From the NCBI RefSeq assembly GCF_019112545.1, contig NW_025064880.1, positions 683,337 to 747,336 of the forward strand: a stretch of 64,000 bases of DNA, in the 5' to 3' direction. Numbering within the stretch: the stretch's first letter is position 1; the number at the start of each line of letters is the position of its first letter. The position numbers and the translations under genes were made by a program. The stretch comes from Guyanagaster necrorhizus (Eukaryota > Basidiomycota > Agaricomycetes > Agaricales > Physalacriaceae). Below the pieces are notes generated by a model. The model was not told where the DNA came from, made no database searches, and was given only the letters and a program-made list of their open reading frames with translations. This document shows, piece after piece, positions 44,701 to 60,104 of this stretch.

Positions 44701-45888
44701 TTGATGATGGACGATGATCAGATGCTGGCACTAGATGGACACCTTGCGGAGGTTTTCAAGTCCAGAATGCAAGCCGGGAAGACTCGTATGTCTAACGGTC
44801 GGTGATAATCATTTCGTATCCAGAACAACACTAATACTATTTCAAGACGTTGATGCACAACGTAAAGCCACCCATTTCAAAAACAGGGTGCTCGACCTTG
44901 TCGATCTGTTCGTCAAGAAGCAGCCGTCGAGTCCCCTTGTGATCAATCTCATTCTGCCTCTGGTCGACCTGACCATTTCCTCTGGCACCGATGAACAGCA
45001 GCTCTCTGACAAAGCTAAAGGTATTCTCCGATCTCGTATAGGAAAAGCCAAAAATATGCCTGCTGCCCCTGTGGCTCAAGTCACATCCATTGTCCAATCA
45101 CTACACGCCCACGCACGTAAAGCACGTTCATCAGAACTGTTGCCTACTTTGAGCTCTTGCAGCCTATATCTTGCCAAGGTCTTGGTGGCTCAACAGGGCG
45201 TAACGCAGGTGCTTGATACGTACCGGGAATCCCTAGTCGATTACTTGACCCGCAAGAATTCTGCTTTGAATCTCAACTTTTTCCAAGAACTCATGGTGCA
45301 GTTCCCGGCACTTGGATGGCGGTTACGACAGGATATCGTTGACTCATCCAAAAAAGCGATCAATGTGTATCGACAGTGTCAGGCACTCCACCTGATACAC
45401 GGCCTTGTCGCTCAATTGTCCTCCATTGTACGGATGGTCCATCTTTTCTGCTGTATTCAACATAGGACTCACATCATTTTCAGGAGACATCAGATGCGGA
45501 CGTAGTAGGATTCATGACAGCGTTGCGTGAAGCATTACATGAGCTTATGAATGATGCATGCGACGACAAGGCATCTGTCAACACCACCCAGATGAGGGAT
45601 CTATTCAAACTGGCCTTGTTGTCGATAAGACAAACATCTCGACTCCCTTCATCACCAGATGTTGAAGCCATTTGGGCGCCGTCGAGTTGGGAAAAGCTGT
45701 TAAAGAAGCTATCTGCTTCGCCAGGATTCAAGTCATCGACTTCTATCCACGCGATGTGCAATGAGGTGGTAAAGCAGACCACGAAGGCTAAGTATACCGG
45801 GGAAAAAGAAGAGTCGGTGGGAGGCAAGAGAAAGAGGGATGGTGTAGATGCAACTAGTAAGCGCAAGAAGAAAAAGGCTCAACACTAA
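41745..45888 (+). CDS. POL5: Pol5/MYBBP1A nucleolar protein ('DNA polymerase phi'), 1168 aa
   Basis: Nucleolar HEAT-repeat-like protein needed for rRNA synthesis and ribosome assembly; despite the name it lacks visible polymerase active-site motifs. Thirteen exons: 41745-42026, 42081-42617, 42669-42831, 42885-43069, 43119-43330, 43383-43560, 43610-43721, 43781-43965, 44015-44125, 44174-44404, 44461-44785, 44847-45427 and 45484-45888. Recognised from LFWNLSSSSKKERIDASVKL, SYSVRRLIRGLASPRESSRL, FARLFGITAVIQSG and FKNRVLDLVDLFVKKQPSSP. An acidic block of about 100 residues (near residue 810) is followed by the conserved C-domain; the tail is Lys-rich (KRKKKKAQH), fitting nucleolar targeting. Confidence 0.93.
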
Positions 45889-46209
45889 GGGTTTCCGTCA
45901 CTCTGAGCATGTCAGGACCATTGCTTTCTTCTCTACTACGGGGTGCTTTATTCACAACTACGAGTACATGAAACGAGTATCTAATTATGCAACGAGCGTC
46001 TACGCTACATCTCAGTTGGACAGTCAGGTATGCTGATCAACCGTCTCGGCGGCTATGAGCACTGTGGAAGCATGAAGCAGGGCTAAAGATCAGTACCTAC
46101 GTTTAGTATACAACTTGTTATACTACCTAAATTCAAATAAACTTTTTTGTTGCAGGTTTTCGGGCCGGCTCTTTCTACGCGCTCCATCATCTGAGACCCT
46201 TCTTCCTCC
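45889..46209. other. Intergenic region POL5 to Fmp25-like gene (321 bp)
   Basis: 3' flank and promoter by position. Nothing specific recognised. Confidence 0.5.
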
Positions 46210-48273
46210 ATGTATAGACGAGCGACCTTCACTCTAAGGTCAAGGTTACGCCACATCCACACTTCTTCAACTCTCCGTCAGCAACGTGCATCGCGTGCAA
46301 TCATAGCGTCTTCAGTCTTTATTTCTGGTGCCTTAATATGGTGTTCGAACAAGGAAATCATACACAATGACAGTGAATGGCCTGGTCCTTCGCAAACATC
46401 TTCAAAAGTAACTCGAGACAGCGACGTGAAAGACTCAAAGGCGCTACAGTCACTTGTCTGGGGCTCTAACAAGTGCGTGGTGCCGCCCTTTAACATCTCT
46501 TACCGCCCTTATATGATAATACCAGGTCCAAAACGCTGCTATTGGGCAAGGAAGACCCAGATTCTATCCGCACGCCTGCCATTGCAGAATGGTTGGAAGA
46601 TGTCGCACTCAGAGATCTCGTCCTACACAAGGACCATGCTGCGTGTGTAGACGCTCGAGGAGACGTGTATCAATGGGGAGCAGGATACTTTGGCTCCGCA
46701 AAACATGATAGCCCTGCACTGACACTACAAAAGAAGGTGCGATATCCCGTCTTCCGTTGGATAAAGATGTCTCACTTGACGTTCAGAATATCGTACAACT
46801 TCAGTTGACAGAATCAAAGTTGTACGCTCTTTCCGCATCTGGGAAAATTTATGCTATGGAAGCATCCGCTTCAAGGCAGTCGTTGTCTCCCGGATCCCCC
46901 ACATCGGCGTCCAGCTACCCTTGGTGGAGTATGGGCTGGCTGTGGGGTGAAGAGGAGGTTGTTGATTTTGTAGAGATAAAGCCCCAGCAACAATTGAAAA
47001 GATGCGAATCGTAGGCCCTTTTATATCTCATAATACTTCATTTTGAAAATATTTCGAGATTTGTGTCGATGTCCGCCGGAAACGACCATTTGTTGGCATT
47101 AACAAACATGGAGAGGGCATTTGCCCATCCCGTGAACAGTAATGCCAACGTATACGGCCAGCTTGGGTTCCGGAGAATCCAAGTTCCCGACCTTAGTCAT
47201 CCTTTCGGTCATTCCGTTCTACCAGTACAGCTTGTACCAAGATCACTTAGTGATGTTCGCTCAGGAAAAGATCAGGGTATGTGCATGTTCTTGTATTCAC
47301 CGTTGCATTTAGTTATTTTGCAGAAGCCTGGAAGGACAACGACACAATCAGATTCTCTCCGACTATTTATGAGATTCCTTCGCTACGTGACGTTTCAGTC
47401 AGCCAGGTGGCTGCAGGTGGACGGAATAGTTTTATTCGAACGACTACCGGTAAAGTGTTGGGCTGGGGCGCAAATGAATACGGGTAAGGACCTTAACAGC
47501 GGTCGTTTCAGTGGAGCCGACTCGTCTTATTTGTTTGTTCAGTCAGATCGGATTAGGTGGTAGTATCATTGTGCCAATGATCACGGTTCCAACTGAGGTT
47601 ATTCCATGGCAAATATCTCACAGGACGCAAAGTAAATGCGTCGATATCTCTGCGGGTGGGTGTCCTAGAGTCGTCGTCAGCTCTTGCAGAAAGCTGAAAG
47701 TTTTAGCAGGAGGTGATTTGACTTGTTTCAAAGTGGAATATCCGGAAGAAGGCAAAGTGGACATCTACATGTGCGGAAATGGCCAGTGGGGTGGGCTCGG
47801 CAATAATTTATTCAGCAATTCTCAGGGTACGCCGGTGCGGGCGAGGAATATTGGAAATCTGTCTGAATGTCGGTATTAAACCAGTTTCGGTCTGGATACT
47901 TATTCATTTACTCTGATATGCAGATAGCGATGCTACCCAGAATATGGTACCAATTGTCCCGCGATCAGCGAGCGTATCTCAAACGGGCCATGTTCTATTG
48001 ACGCTTGACACATCGGATGGTGGGAGAGCAGGGTGCGATCTCTTGGCTTGGGGCAAAAATCAAGATTACGAGCTTGGGAATGGAAAAAAGTCGAGCGTTC
48101 CTGTTCCGACCACGATCAATATGGGCGACGAGAGGACTATTCTCCGAAAACGAAAGGAAGCGAAAGTGATGGATCTTCAAGGTCGGTTATGGAGGGGCAA
48201 GGTTGAGGTTGAACAGACCGCCGTAGCCGGATACAGCAATAGCGTAGTATATTGGAAAATACGGAAATTGTGA
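46210..48273 (+). CDS. Mitochondrial RCC1-repeat protein (Fmp25-like), 566 aa
   Basis: Exons 46210-46472, 46526-46736, 46787-47010, 47059-47276, 47324-47483, 47543-47655, 47707-47868 and 47924-48273. The N-terminus is a typical presequence (MYRRATFTLRSRLRHIHTSS), followed by one hydrophobic segment (AIIASSVFISGALIW), so an inner-membrane anchor facing one compartment is likely. RCC1-type blades follow: ARGDVYQWGAGYFG, GKVLGWGANEYGQIGLGG, YMCGNGQWGGLGNN and DLLAWGKNQDYELGNGK. Yeast Fmp25 has this layout and is needed for complex III assembly; the same role here is inference. An internal frame change between 46736 and 46787 is explained by a 50-nt intron. Confidence 0.87.
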
Positions 48274-48581
48274 CAGATGTATTGCACAAGGTCGAGGCAG
48301 ATCCCTGGTTCATTTATTGTAAAGCAAGGAAATATGTAGATATGTCGCTATGTGGTAATCAGAACTGAGCAAAGGGTAAAGTTTGGCTGGCGATAGTAGG
48401 ATAGTATGACAACAATGACGGACGGAAAAACACATTACTGTATGCAAACAGAGAATGCTGTGACAATCGGCAAATAACTGTGAAGCAAATGTAGTGCGAA
48501 TTCCAAGAAATAGAGAGAAATACAATACAATGAAATTAGATCATCTTCATGACTGCACGTTCGTCTCCTCAACATCTCCAA
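48274..48581. other. Convergent intergenic region (308 bp)
   Basis: 3' flanks of the Fmp25-like gene and the unknown gene on the opposite strand. Nothing else seen. Confidence 0.5.
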
Positions 48582-49627
48582 CTAAGGATAGCAGGACACA
48601 AGTAAGACTTGTAATCCATTCTGCTTAACCCACTTGAGTGATGCCTGGTTCCCTTTTCTCTTGATATCCTTACGCAAGGCAGACCTGCTGGGGTGCATGG
48701 CGCTCTGAACAGCTGCAAGACCCTGTCCGCGAACAGCGAGATAATCTCGAATATTTACAAACGCTTGGGACTTGATGAGAGTTTTTGCAGACGTGAGCGA
48801 AGTCGGAATGGAGGACGTTACTAATCCCAGTTCGATGATGAGAGACTGAAGCAACCGTAAGTGACATACAGTCTCCTTCGCTGCCGGATTGGTAAGGAAT
48901 CTAGGACACATGCGAGTGAGATGAAGGGGGTATGGGACTCAGATTGGACATACGAGGTTATGTAACGGACAGCATCATCGTATAATGAAGTGACAGCATC
49001 GCCCCTTTCAGATATTCCCTCTGATATGTCGTCCACAATAGGACGGGTGCCCAAACCTGCATGAGACTCAGCGTTCTTGGACTTACGAGAACGTCTGCGC
49101 TTAGATTTGGGCATCGGCAGCGAAGCCTTGGTCAGGGTCGCTACTGACGACGGTCGCTCTGGAGGTTGCGAAGAAGCTGCGGCGGATGTTGCAGCAGAGG
49201 GCAACCGCTTCTTCTTTCGCTTGCAAGCCTTCGCCTTTCGCTTTGGGGCGGTTGCGGTGAGGGAAAGACCGGCGAAGTCAGAAGATAGGCTGATGGAAGA
49301 AGTATCATCAGAAGCTTGAGATACAACAGGGCTCGGAGTCGAGAGACCACTGTGAGTATTAAGGGTACCGGGTGGATCAAGAAGGACGAAATCATCCTCT
49401 GATAAAGGGAAAAGGCTGCTTTCAGTCGATAGGTCGGATTGCGATAAAATGCCAGAGGATGCGACGCTCCAAACAATCTCGTCGTCGGAGTCGACGTCCT
49501 CAGACAAGGTGAATGACTGAGAAGACTTGGTAGACGATGAGCGGGACCTCAGCGACACCATGTCGAACGACGAGGTGGTCGAGACGGAGGTGAAGGTTGG
49601 CGATGACAGACCGCTCGACATCGACAT
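48582..49627 (-). CDS. Unknown conserved-looking protein, 330 aa
   Basis: Exons 49627-48954 and 48900-48582. The N-terminal two thirds are Ser/Thr-rich with one acidic patch (EDVDSDDEIVWSVASS) and two basic stretches that look like bipartite nuclear signals (APKRKAKACKRKKKRL and KSKRRRSRKSKN). The C-terminal 130 residues are ordered and predicted helical: AKETVCHLRLLQSLIIELGL, TSAKTLIKSQAFVNIRDYLA, SRSALRKDIKRKGNQASLKW. This part looks like a small helical domain. Not recognised. Nuclear location is inferred from the basic motifs. Confidence 0.65.
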
Positions 49628-50258
49628 GGTGGTAGCCGTGAAGAAGGCTGACCGGCCGCAATGAGGCCTCTTTTTCAAATTAAGCAGTGATTGGCTTCTG
49701 GTCTATCCTGCGTCTTACCTGTCCTACGCCCGTGTCTGAATATTCAAGAAAAAACATCAACGTCCGCTGTGCTGTTTCCCCGAGTTTGATTTCAGATTTA
49801 CGCTTTGAGTTAACGTTAACCGCTGATTCTACTAGTCCTCGACATGACCTTTTAATTTTTTACCTCCGTTTTCTATGCAGCTTGTCATTCGTTACAGCTT
49901 GGTTCTCTTCTTTAAACAGACTTCTATACACGCCGCCAGCCACACAAACAACTTCAAAACTGTTATTATAAGCGCCAGTCTTATGAACATACGTTAAGAT
50001 ATACTTATATGTCATAAATAAACCCACATGGATAGAAGAACAAGGTCCTGCAAGATGCAAGGTAAGAAATGTCAAGATATATCGACGAAAAAAATGCTAA
50101 TTCAATGAACATGACAATCAAGGGTATCCAGCAGCGCAAGCAAGCACAAAACGATCAACGGGGAATATAACGATGTTTGAAAGGCTGATAATAATAATAA
50201 TGGTGGAACCAAGCCATCCTTCGGGACTGCTAGAGTCAGAAGGGGCCCCTTACTCCAT
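49628..50258. other. Intergenic region (631 bp)
   Basis: Promoter of the unknown gene on the left and 3' flank of the beta-barrel protein on the right. No gene or repeat recognised. Confidence 0.45.
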
Positions 50259-51391
50259 CTACTGCAAATCCTGGGCGCCCAGGACCGCCATGACCGCCGC
50301 GTTGACCACGACCTGATAGATGTAAGATAGGATCTGTGGATCGTCACTGGTACCCTCCTCAACCGTGCCGGTTGGAACAACAATATTATTGCTGGAATAC
50401 GTTGACCAAACCGATGTGCTGGAAGCAGAAGCTGACGACCAATCGTGAGAAGAAGAAGACGACGGCGACGACGACGACGACGATGCCGAAGACGAGGAAG
50501 AGGAAGAGGAGGACCAGGTCGAAGACGAAGACGCTGTTGTTGGGCTCCAAGTGGAACTGGAGCTGGAGCTGGACGAACTCCAAATGGAACTCGTTGAAGT
50601 AGTTGTTGGGGTCCAGGTGGTACTAGTGGTCGTTGGCGTCCACTGAGAACTGGAGCTAGTGGTCGAGGGGGTCCACTGGGAAGTGGTACTGGTCGTCGTG
50701 GGTGTATACACATAAGTGGTTGATGAGCTCGAAGATGTTCCTGAATTGCCACTGTTGAAAGTCCACGTCCCGTAGAGGACACCAACCGATTCATCGGCGA
50801 AGAAGTCGAAGAGACCACGAGACAAATCCAAGCCTCCGTAAGGACAACCGGGGCACTAAGGAAGGGATATTAACCCTGAAACTATGGTCGCGACAGGCCA
50901 CTCACTTCGTCCATAATTGTTGCAGTCGTCGTCTTTCCACCGTATGTCATGGTAATAGTCTGGAAACAGTAAGGACCAGGATACCCACTCCCATATTGCT
51001 GCGGATAACATTCAGCTACGGAGAGTTAATTGCAAATGGGATGATTTACATCGGAATTGAGGGCGACAATCTGGGGAGAACGTTAGTGGATTTCATATGG
51101 CGGCCCTCGAGAGACTCACGTAATCGGTTGAGACACTCGTGGATCCACAAGAACCTCTAAGGACGGAAAGTCAGATTATTGGAAAAGACCAAGTATACTG
51201 GGTAGCTATACTGACAACCCCACATCATAATAGGTCCATCTGGCGTTATCGTATCGCTTAACAAAAGTGTTGAGGTCTCCGCGAGCTCGTTTAGCGACGC
51301 CATTATGGCGATGGGCGTGAATGTTGTCGTGAGGAACGGCGAGGGCAGCGAGGGACAGGGCGAGAGTAACGAAGGGTATATAGAAAAACAT
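50259..51391 (-). CDS. Secreted double-psi beta-barrel (RlpA/expansin-like) protein, 306 aa
   Basis: Exons 51391-51219, 51156-51120, 51070-51050, 50998-50906 and 50855-50259. A signal peptide is clear (MFFYIPFVTLALSLAALAVP), then a pro-like segment with two dibasic sites (AKRA and VKRY). The DPBB domain spans about residues 45-125: WTYYDVGGSCGS, YIVALNSDQYG, YCFQTITMTYGGKTTTATIM, DECPGCPYGGLDLSRGLFDF. The Asp in DECPGC and the DLS turn are the barrel hallmarks. Then about 120 residues of Ser/Thr/Trp-Pro-rich linker, likely O-mannosylated, and a moderately hydrophobic tail. Such proteins loosen walls or act at the host/substrate interface; the role here is inference. Confidence 0.88.
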
Positions 51392-51674
51392 GACTTTAAA
51401 TGCTTTGGTACTGGTTTTTTATCGATAGAAAAACGTAAAATGACGATTATCAAAGGAGGGGAAGGGAAGTGAGCATCTGGAGGGCTTTACGGCCAGGAGG
51501 GACAATGGCGAGAAAGGCTGAGGCTGACAGGCGGGCCCAACAGTCGACTGAAAGGGGTTGATCGTACCAAATATGTGCATACACATACAAGATCGCCACA
51601 TCAATCTTCCTTACACCTCGTGCGTTTCAATCAGATACAGCAATTATCAGGACTACTTTATGTCGTGCAACACT

Positions 51675-55235
<3,561 letters not shown>

Positions 55236-56670
55236 GATACCGGGGTATGAAGAACGAAAGCAGACGGGTATTCAAGCTATATCGTCTAGTTGGCCGAAAA
55301 TATGGGTGACAAGGAAAAAGAGTCTGAGATCGCCCAGCGAGAATTTGAAGGAACGATGGATGCTCCACGTGGAAGTACGCGGCCACGTCACCTCCCGAAC
55401 ATTCGACCATACTCGACCATACCATACCATCCGGTAAGCCTGTTACCGCTTGATCCTTGCTACTATACCGTTGTTGGCCACTGGTACTGCCTGGTATTGG
55501 TGTATTACCATCGTACTGCTTGGTGATCACCATGTGAAAGACGACCAGAATCTCGGTTAGGAACACTGCTCCTGCCTACGGCAATAACCCAGCCAGATTA
55601 CCATCAGGCGTTGCTCGCTCTGCCCGTATTCACTCGAAAGGAGCTTTCACTCTGCTGTCGACATCCTTGGTTACTATACCAGTCTATTCTAGCTACCTCT
55701 TGCCAGTGAGGTCATGTGTACGTTCAATATAATGCCAAAGTAATACCCTTCCAGGTTCTGGGCTTCAGGTACACCTCCCAGTAACATGCACAAATGGCAA
55801 GAGATTCTATGCTTTGATGAGGGAGAACGCACTGGACCCTGCAAAGTTAGAATCTTTCAGACTGAATCAAAAAGCACAACCTCGGCCTGAAGGACAGAAT
55901 TTGACTCTGTTCGAGAAACAACTTCCAACCTCCCTCGATGAGACAATCATATTTCAGCAGCCACTGGGAATCGGTTGGATTTATCAAAAATAAGGTTTTG
56001 AATTTCCTTGGGGAAGCAACAGACTACTGCTACACCTGGCCAAGTCCCAGCCCCGCTATCAATTCTTCAAATTTTATCGGACCAACCAGGACTAGGCCTA
56101 TCAGCACAGACATCATTGCTGCATGCGCAGGCACTTTTAATGCGCCATTGGTCTTCACGCAGACCCATGAAATACCTTGAAAGTCTCCTTCACTGTGCTC
56201 TTTACATTTGACAGCGCATTCAAGTCCTTCCATCACAGGGAAATATTATTACAATCAAAGACGGCCCACTTGCAGCCCTCTCATGCTCTGCACATGCTAC
56301 CTTCTATTTCTTGACAAGAACCTTGGCAGATTTGTAGCTTCGTCGAAGAGACTCTCACAGAGACAAGGTATTGGTGCGCCTAGAGTCTTGAAGATAATTT
56401 GTGACCCAAGTATGGTGGAATTAAAAATCTCCAGGTTATACAGCTCGAAGAACATATGTATAGAATGGTACCATAATCGTTACCTCTGTCGCACTCTGGC
56501 TTGTTTTCTAGCAATGTCTGTGGGCGCGTCGTGGGACCTCGGTTGGAACGGCGAATTCAATAGCAGCAAACAATCACATAACAGCCACTTACTACTCACT
56601 GACAGCAACGATCCAAGTCAAAGCGCTTGGGGGATTCTTTCATTCCCTCGTCTCTCGTGCAGGCGTCAGT
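55236..56670. other. Longest gene-poor interval (1435 bp), with an orphan open frame
   Basis: Divergent region between SERCA and the Sip5-like gene. The forward frame is open from about 55736 to a stop at 55991-55993 and reads protein-like (RFYALMRENALDPAKLESFR ... EKQLPTSLDETIIFQQPLG), preceded by a plausible acceptor (cttccag, ending 55753). A second protein-like stretch is at 56008-56211 (PLSILQILSDQPGLGLSAQT). I could not connect these into a gene or name a family; a small, diverged or dying gene is possible. Short ggtat/accat repeats occur around 55425-55510. Confidence 0.4.
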
Positions 56671-58712
56671 ATGGGAAATAGCTCATCATCTTCAGGCCGT
56701 GGTCATCACGATGATACTGTGGACTTTGGCCATCTTTCGCCCCAGGGCGTTTACACAGGTCCCAGAGATTGGAACCAAGCCGTCGTCTCCCAGCTCATCT
56801 GTGCCCGACGACTAGCACCCTTTTACCGGCCACTAGAGGATTACGAGGAATCGTGGGATGACGACCAGATACTTGCCGCTAGGAAGGAACTACCGGACCC
56901 CGAGAATGCAGAACAGACTACACGAATTGAAGCCGCATCCATCTCGAATGGATCCAAGTCAAGTATCAAACGACCGAGCACGCTCAAGGAACCTGCGCGT
57001 CCTGAGGCATCCGTTTACAGAGGCGCTGTTGAGTGTCCTATTTGCTTTCTTGTGAGTCCGCTACTGCTCTGACGACAACCTTTCGTCATTACGTCATGTC
57101 TCTCAGTACTATCCCCCAAACATCAACCATTCTCGCTGCTGTGACCATCCTATTTGCACCGAATGCTTTGTACAGATAAAGCGGAGCGAACCGACTACCA
57201 CCCATCTAGTTTCTGACCCTGCCGCTTGTCCTTACTGCGTCCAGGAGCATTTTGGTGTAGTGTATACCCCGCCTCCATGGCGGACAGGTTTTGGAAGTGA
57301 TGGGGCGGTGTGTGGCTCTCAAGTGTCTCTACATCGGACTCTGATTTAATGCGGCTGGCTTACTAGATTTCTCCGTGGTCATCCGACTCACCTAAAGGCT
57401 CTCAACCGTCGATACCATCAGCAGGTTATCCGACACACAAACGTCGGCAGAAGAGTTTCAGTGCGGATAGTCCAGAGGTTGTGACGACTGGTTGGTCTCA
57501 TATGTTGGTTTTCCTCGTGACAATCCTTACCGTCGTCAATTCTTTCAAGATCAAATTCGGCCTGACTGGGAGGCCAAGTTGGCCGCTGTGAGAGCAGCTG
57601 TTACTCGTCGCGCGAACAGGCGGATAATTATGCGACAAGTAGGCGATCGCATCATTCCTGTTGGTGTAACAAGTGGGCGTGTGCATGCTCTGAGTCCAGA
57701 AGAAGCGGCGGCAGCGGCGGAGAACCAAGATATAAGTGGGAGTAGGCGATCTCGTAGGCGACAACAAGCTTCCTCGAATCCGGGTTTCGAGCAGTACATC
57801 GGTTTGGGTGGCCAGGACTTGGAGGAGGTAGGAACACTTTATCTGTCTGGAGGGTCCGATCTTGACGTATCAATGAACAGCTCATGGTCATGGAGGCAAT
57901 GCGTTTATCGTTACTGGAGCATGAAGAACAGCAGCGGAAAGAAGCAGAGGAGAAGAAGAAGGCTGTGGATGCCAGCGATCCCGAGGCAGCAGTTACTACT
58001 GCAGAGTCTTCTGGCACAGGACCTTCGTCGCTTGAGGTACCCCCTTCAGATCAAACATCCAGTTCACTTACCTTATCTTCTACGTCCTCGACATCTCTCC
58101 CGTCGCCATCACCAGCTGGTACAGAATCCTCTACAAGTGAACGCAGGTCATTTATACCGTCCAGAAGTCGCACTCCATCACCCCCTACTGATTCATCATG
58201 GCGGAAACGAACGTCTAACTCCCCTCCTTTCAGTACATTGAATGCTGCTCTAAGTGCTACTTCCACTGCAAGTGCCGTGCCCAATGCCAGCCATGATCCC
58301 CCTAGTATGAACGCTACGATTATCGAACCTCAAACGCCTTCCAACCCATCTCATGATATTCCTGCAATAACGATTGATATCCCAATGGAATCTCCACCGG
58401 AACCTACTAGTTTCCGTGCACCGTCGGATGGTCAACATAGTAAACGTCCATCGCCTATTCATGTGGATTCTCTACCGTCCTCAGTGTATTCTGCAGATTC
58501 CCAGACGGCACCAGGGATATCGTATGACAACTTACCTTCGTCACCGGAATCTATAACACAAGAGCCGTTATTAAGCGAGAGCAAGATGATTGCATATTCG
58601 CAGCCGCGGTTGCCGACAGAAGACGAGAGCAGAGATGTAGGGTAAGTCGGATCATTCTTCTTCTTTCACTCGTATTCACTACAATCACAGAGGGAGCAAT
58701 AGATCAGTATGA
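56671..58712 (+). CDS. SIP5: Sip5-like RING-type zinc-finger protein, 588 aa
   Basis: Exons 56671-57051, 57107-57307, 57367-57490, 57550-57827, 57881-58641 and 58691-58712. N-terminal [10 protein letters not shown] carries a myristoylation-like glycine. A Cys-rich finger is split by intron 1 (ECPICFL + [20 protein letters not shown] ... CPYC), the Sip5 signature; later [20 protein letters not shown] and [20 protein letters not shown] (a UIM-like helix) are conserved. The rest is Ser/Pro-rich. In yeast Sip5 links Snf1 kinase and the Glc7/Reg1 phosphatase in glucose response; the same role here is inference. The last intron is optional: without it the frame stops at 58645 after DVG. Confidence 0.86.
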
Positions 58713-59147
58713 TCGAGCAAATTCATGATGACCTATTTGGACAATCTCAGACTCATCACTAGCATTTGACTGTAATTCGTAACGATAGACCATACTACAC
58801 CTCCAGCACGTAATAGTGCCCCAGCTTATTTAAGTACCAGCATTCACTGCACCGCTACCAGTGTTTCTCTCGGCATCTCCGTTCACTAGTAATTAACCTG
58901 TTTCCGATAAGTATAAATACATTCATGATTTTAGGCGAGAAGTTGAAGTCTCGGCTACAAACTAGTGACAATGATGACCCATATACCCAAATTTTTTCTC
59001 GACGGGACCGGCAAAGCGTAAGCATAATATATACATCAGTAGTACAGCCGCTCCCTAGCCTCATTTCCTGCGAGAAGGGTCCCATATGGGTTTCCGCAAA
59101 TCGGGATCGCTATCATCCTGTGCTGACTATACATGGAACGGCGCAAA
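58713..59147. other. Convergent intergenic region (435 bp)
   Basis: 3' flanks of the Sip5-like gene and CBP4. No gene, repeat or RNA recognised. Confidence 0.5.
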
Positions 59148-59813
59148 TTAAGGTAGCAGCAGAGGGTATCCCAAAAATAGTTTAAGGCGAAGACGGCGAA
59201 GGAGAGGGATTAACGCGGACAGCGGTTTTGGTTTTACATGTGTTGGAAATAGGAAAGAGGCATGATGAATGGAAGAAAAACGGGGAAGAGAACAAGCTGT
59301 ACGCGCCTGCACTTGTAGTTGCCGAGCAGTTTGCTCTTCTCTTTCAAGTCGCGCAGCTCGGGCAGCGTCCACTTTACGTTGCATGTCAGGCGGCATTCTC
59401 TGCATAGAGGCATGAACATTTTTGCAGCGGTGAATACGACTGTACAGACTCACACTGTATAGCTGCTCTTCGGTAGGAACCGTGGCTGGAGAGAAGCGTC
59501 AAGATACGCAGGCATACTTGTATATTTTCCCGCATACTTTTCATAAGAAGGTAGCCTAGACCGACCACTAAGCAGACACCGCGTATTCAGACGTATCATG
59601 CATGGATCGCGATCCCGCAAAATGGAAATGAAAGATGATTTTCGTATTCCAGAAATTCCGAGATGTCGACAGAAGGTGGAAGTGAAATAACAAGTATACA
59701 TGGAGCAGAACACTATATCAGAGATGCAAGGTTGCAGGACATAATAAGATTGGGTGCTTACAGCCAGCTGTTGCTCCTGTGACTCTGAACCAAGGAAATC
59801 CTGGAGCAGACAT
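59148..59813 (-). CDS. CBP4: Complex III assembly factor Cbp4, about 121 aa
   Basis: Small mitochondrial inner-membrane protein that stabilises newly made cytochrome b. Exons 59813-59762, 59567-59538, 59485-59454 and 59399-59148. Only the joined frame shows the family layout: MSAPGFPWFRVTGATAG, membrane helix LVGLGYLLMK, then TTVPTEEQLYSRMPPDMQRK and VDAARAARLEREEQTARQLQ. Intron 1 is 194 nt, the longest found in this window. The last ~50 residues after QVQAR are an unusual Pro/Leu/Arg-rich extension (for example LIPLLRRLRLKLFLGYP), and a missed last intron cannot be excluded. Identity rests on the first 75 residues. Confidence 0.8.
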
Positions 59814-60104
59814 GATTGAAACAGAACAAATAAGAATTCTTACGTCAGTCTAAATTTGTTACTCGGCTGTTCTTTCCGACTCGGAATTGATGCAGCGAGG
59901 CTCGAACCTCTTGGCTGGCAGCGTACAGAAATCCAGAAAATACATTGTTACATCGACGTTTACTAGTACTAGGATAGCGAGGTACTGAACAGCATATATA
60001 CGTTTAACAACAATACAAAATGCGAAAAAGATATCGATAAATGCTATGTAAATCAACTCAACCTGGCAGAGCATTCAGAGCACCCTTCAGCGCTACTTGT
60101 GAGT

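Noticed and set aside
41745..45888. True B-family DNA polymerase
   Set aside because: Despite the historical name of Pol5, I see no polymerase catalytic motifs; the conserved parts match Pol5/MYBBP1A of ribosome biogenesis.
50102..50818. 238-codon minus-strand frame rich in Pro/Arg/Leu
   Set aside because: Frame-shifted reading of the Ser/Thr-rich linker of the beta-barrel protein.
59450..59713. 87-aa open frame on the minus strand overlapping CBP4
   Set aside because: It runs through the first CBP4 intron and exons 2-3 in another frame; the conserved Cbp4 sequence needs the spliced frame.
59865..59950. tRNA-like stretch on the minus strand (GGTTCGAGCC at about 59899-59908)
   Set aside because: A T-loop-like TTCGAGC is present but the 5-bp T stem does not pair with a 7-nt loop, and no D arm, anticodon arm or acceptor stem can be folded around it.
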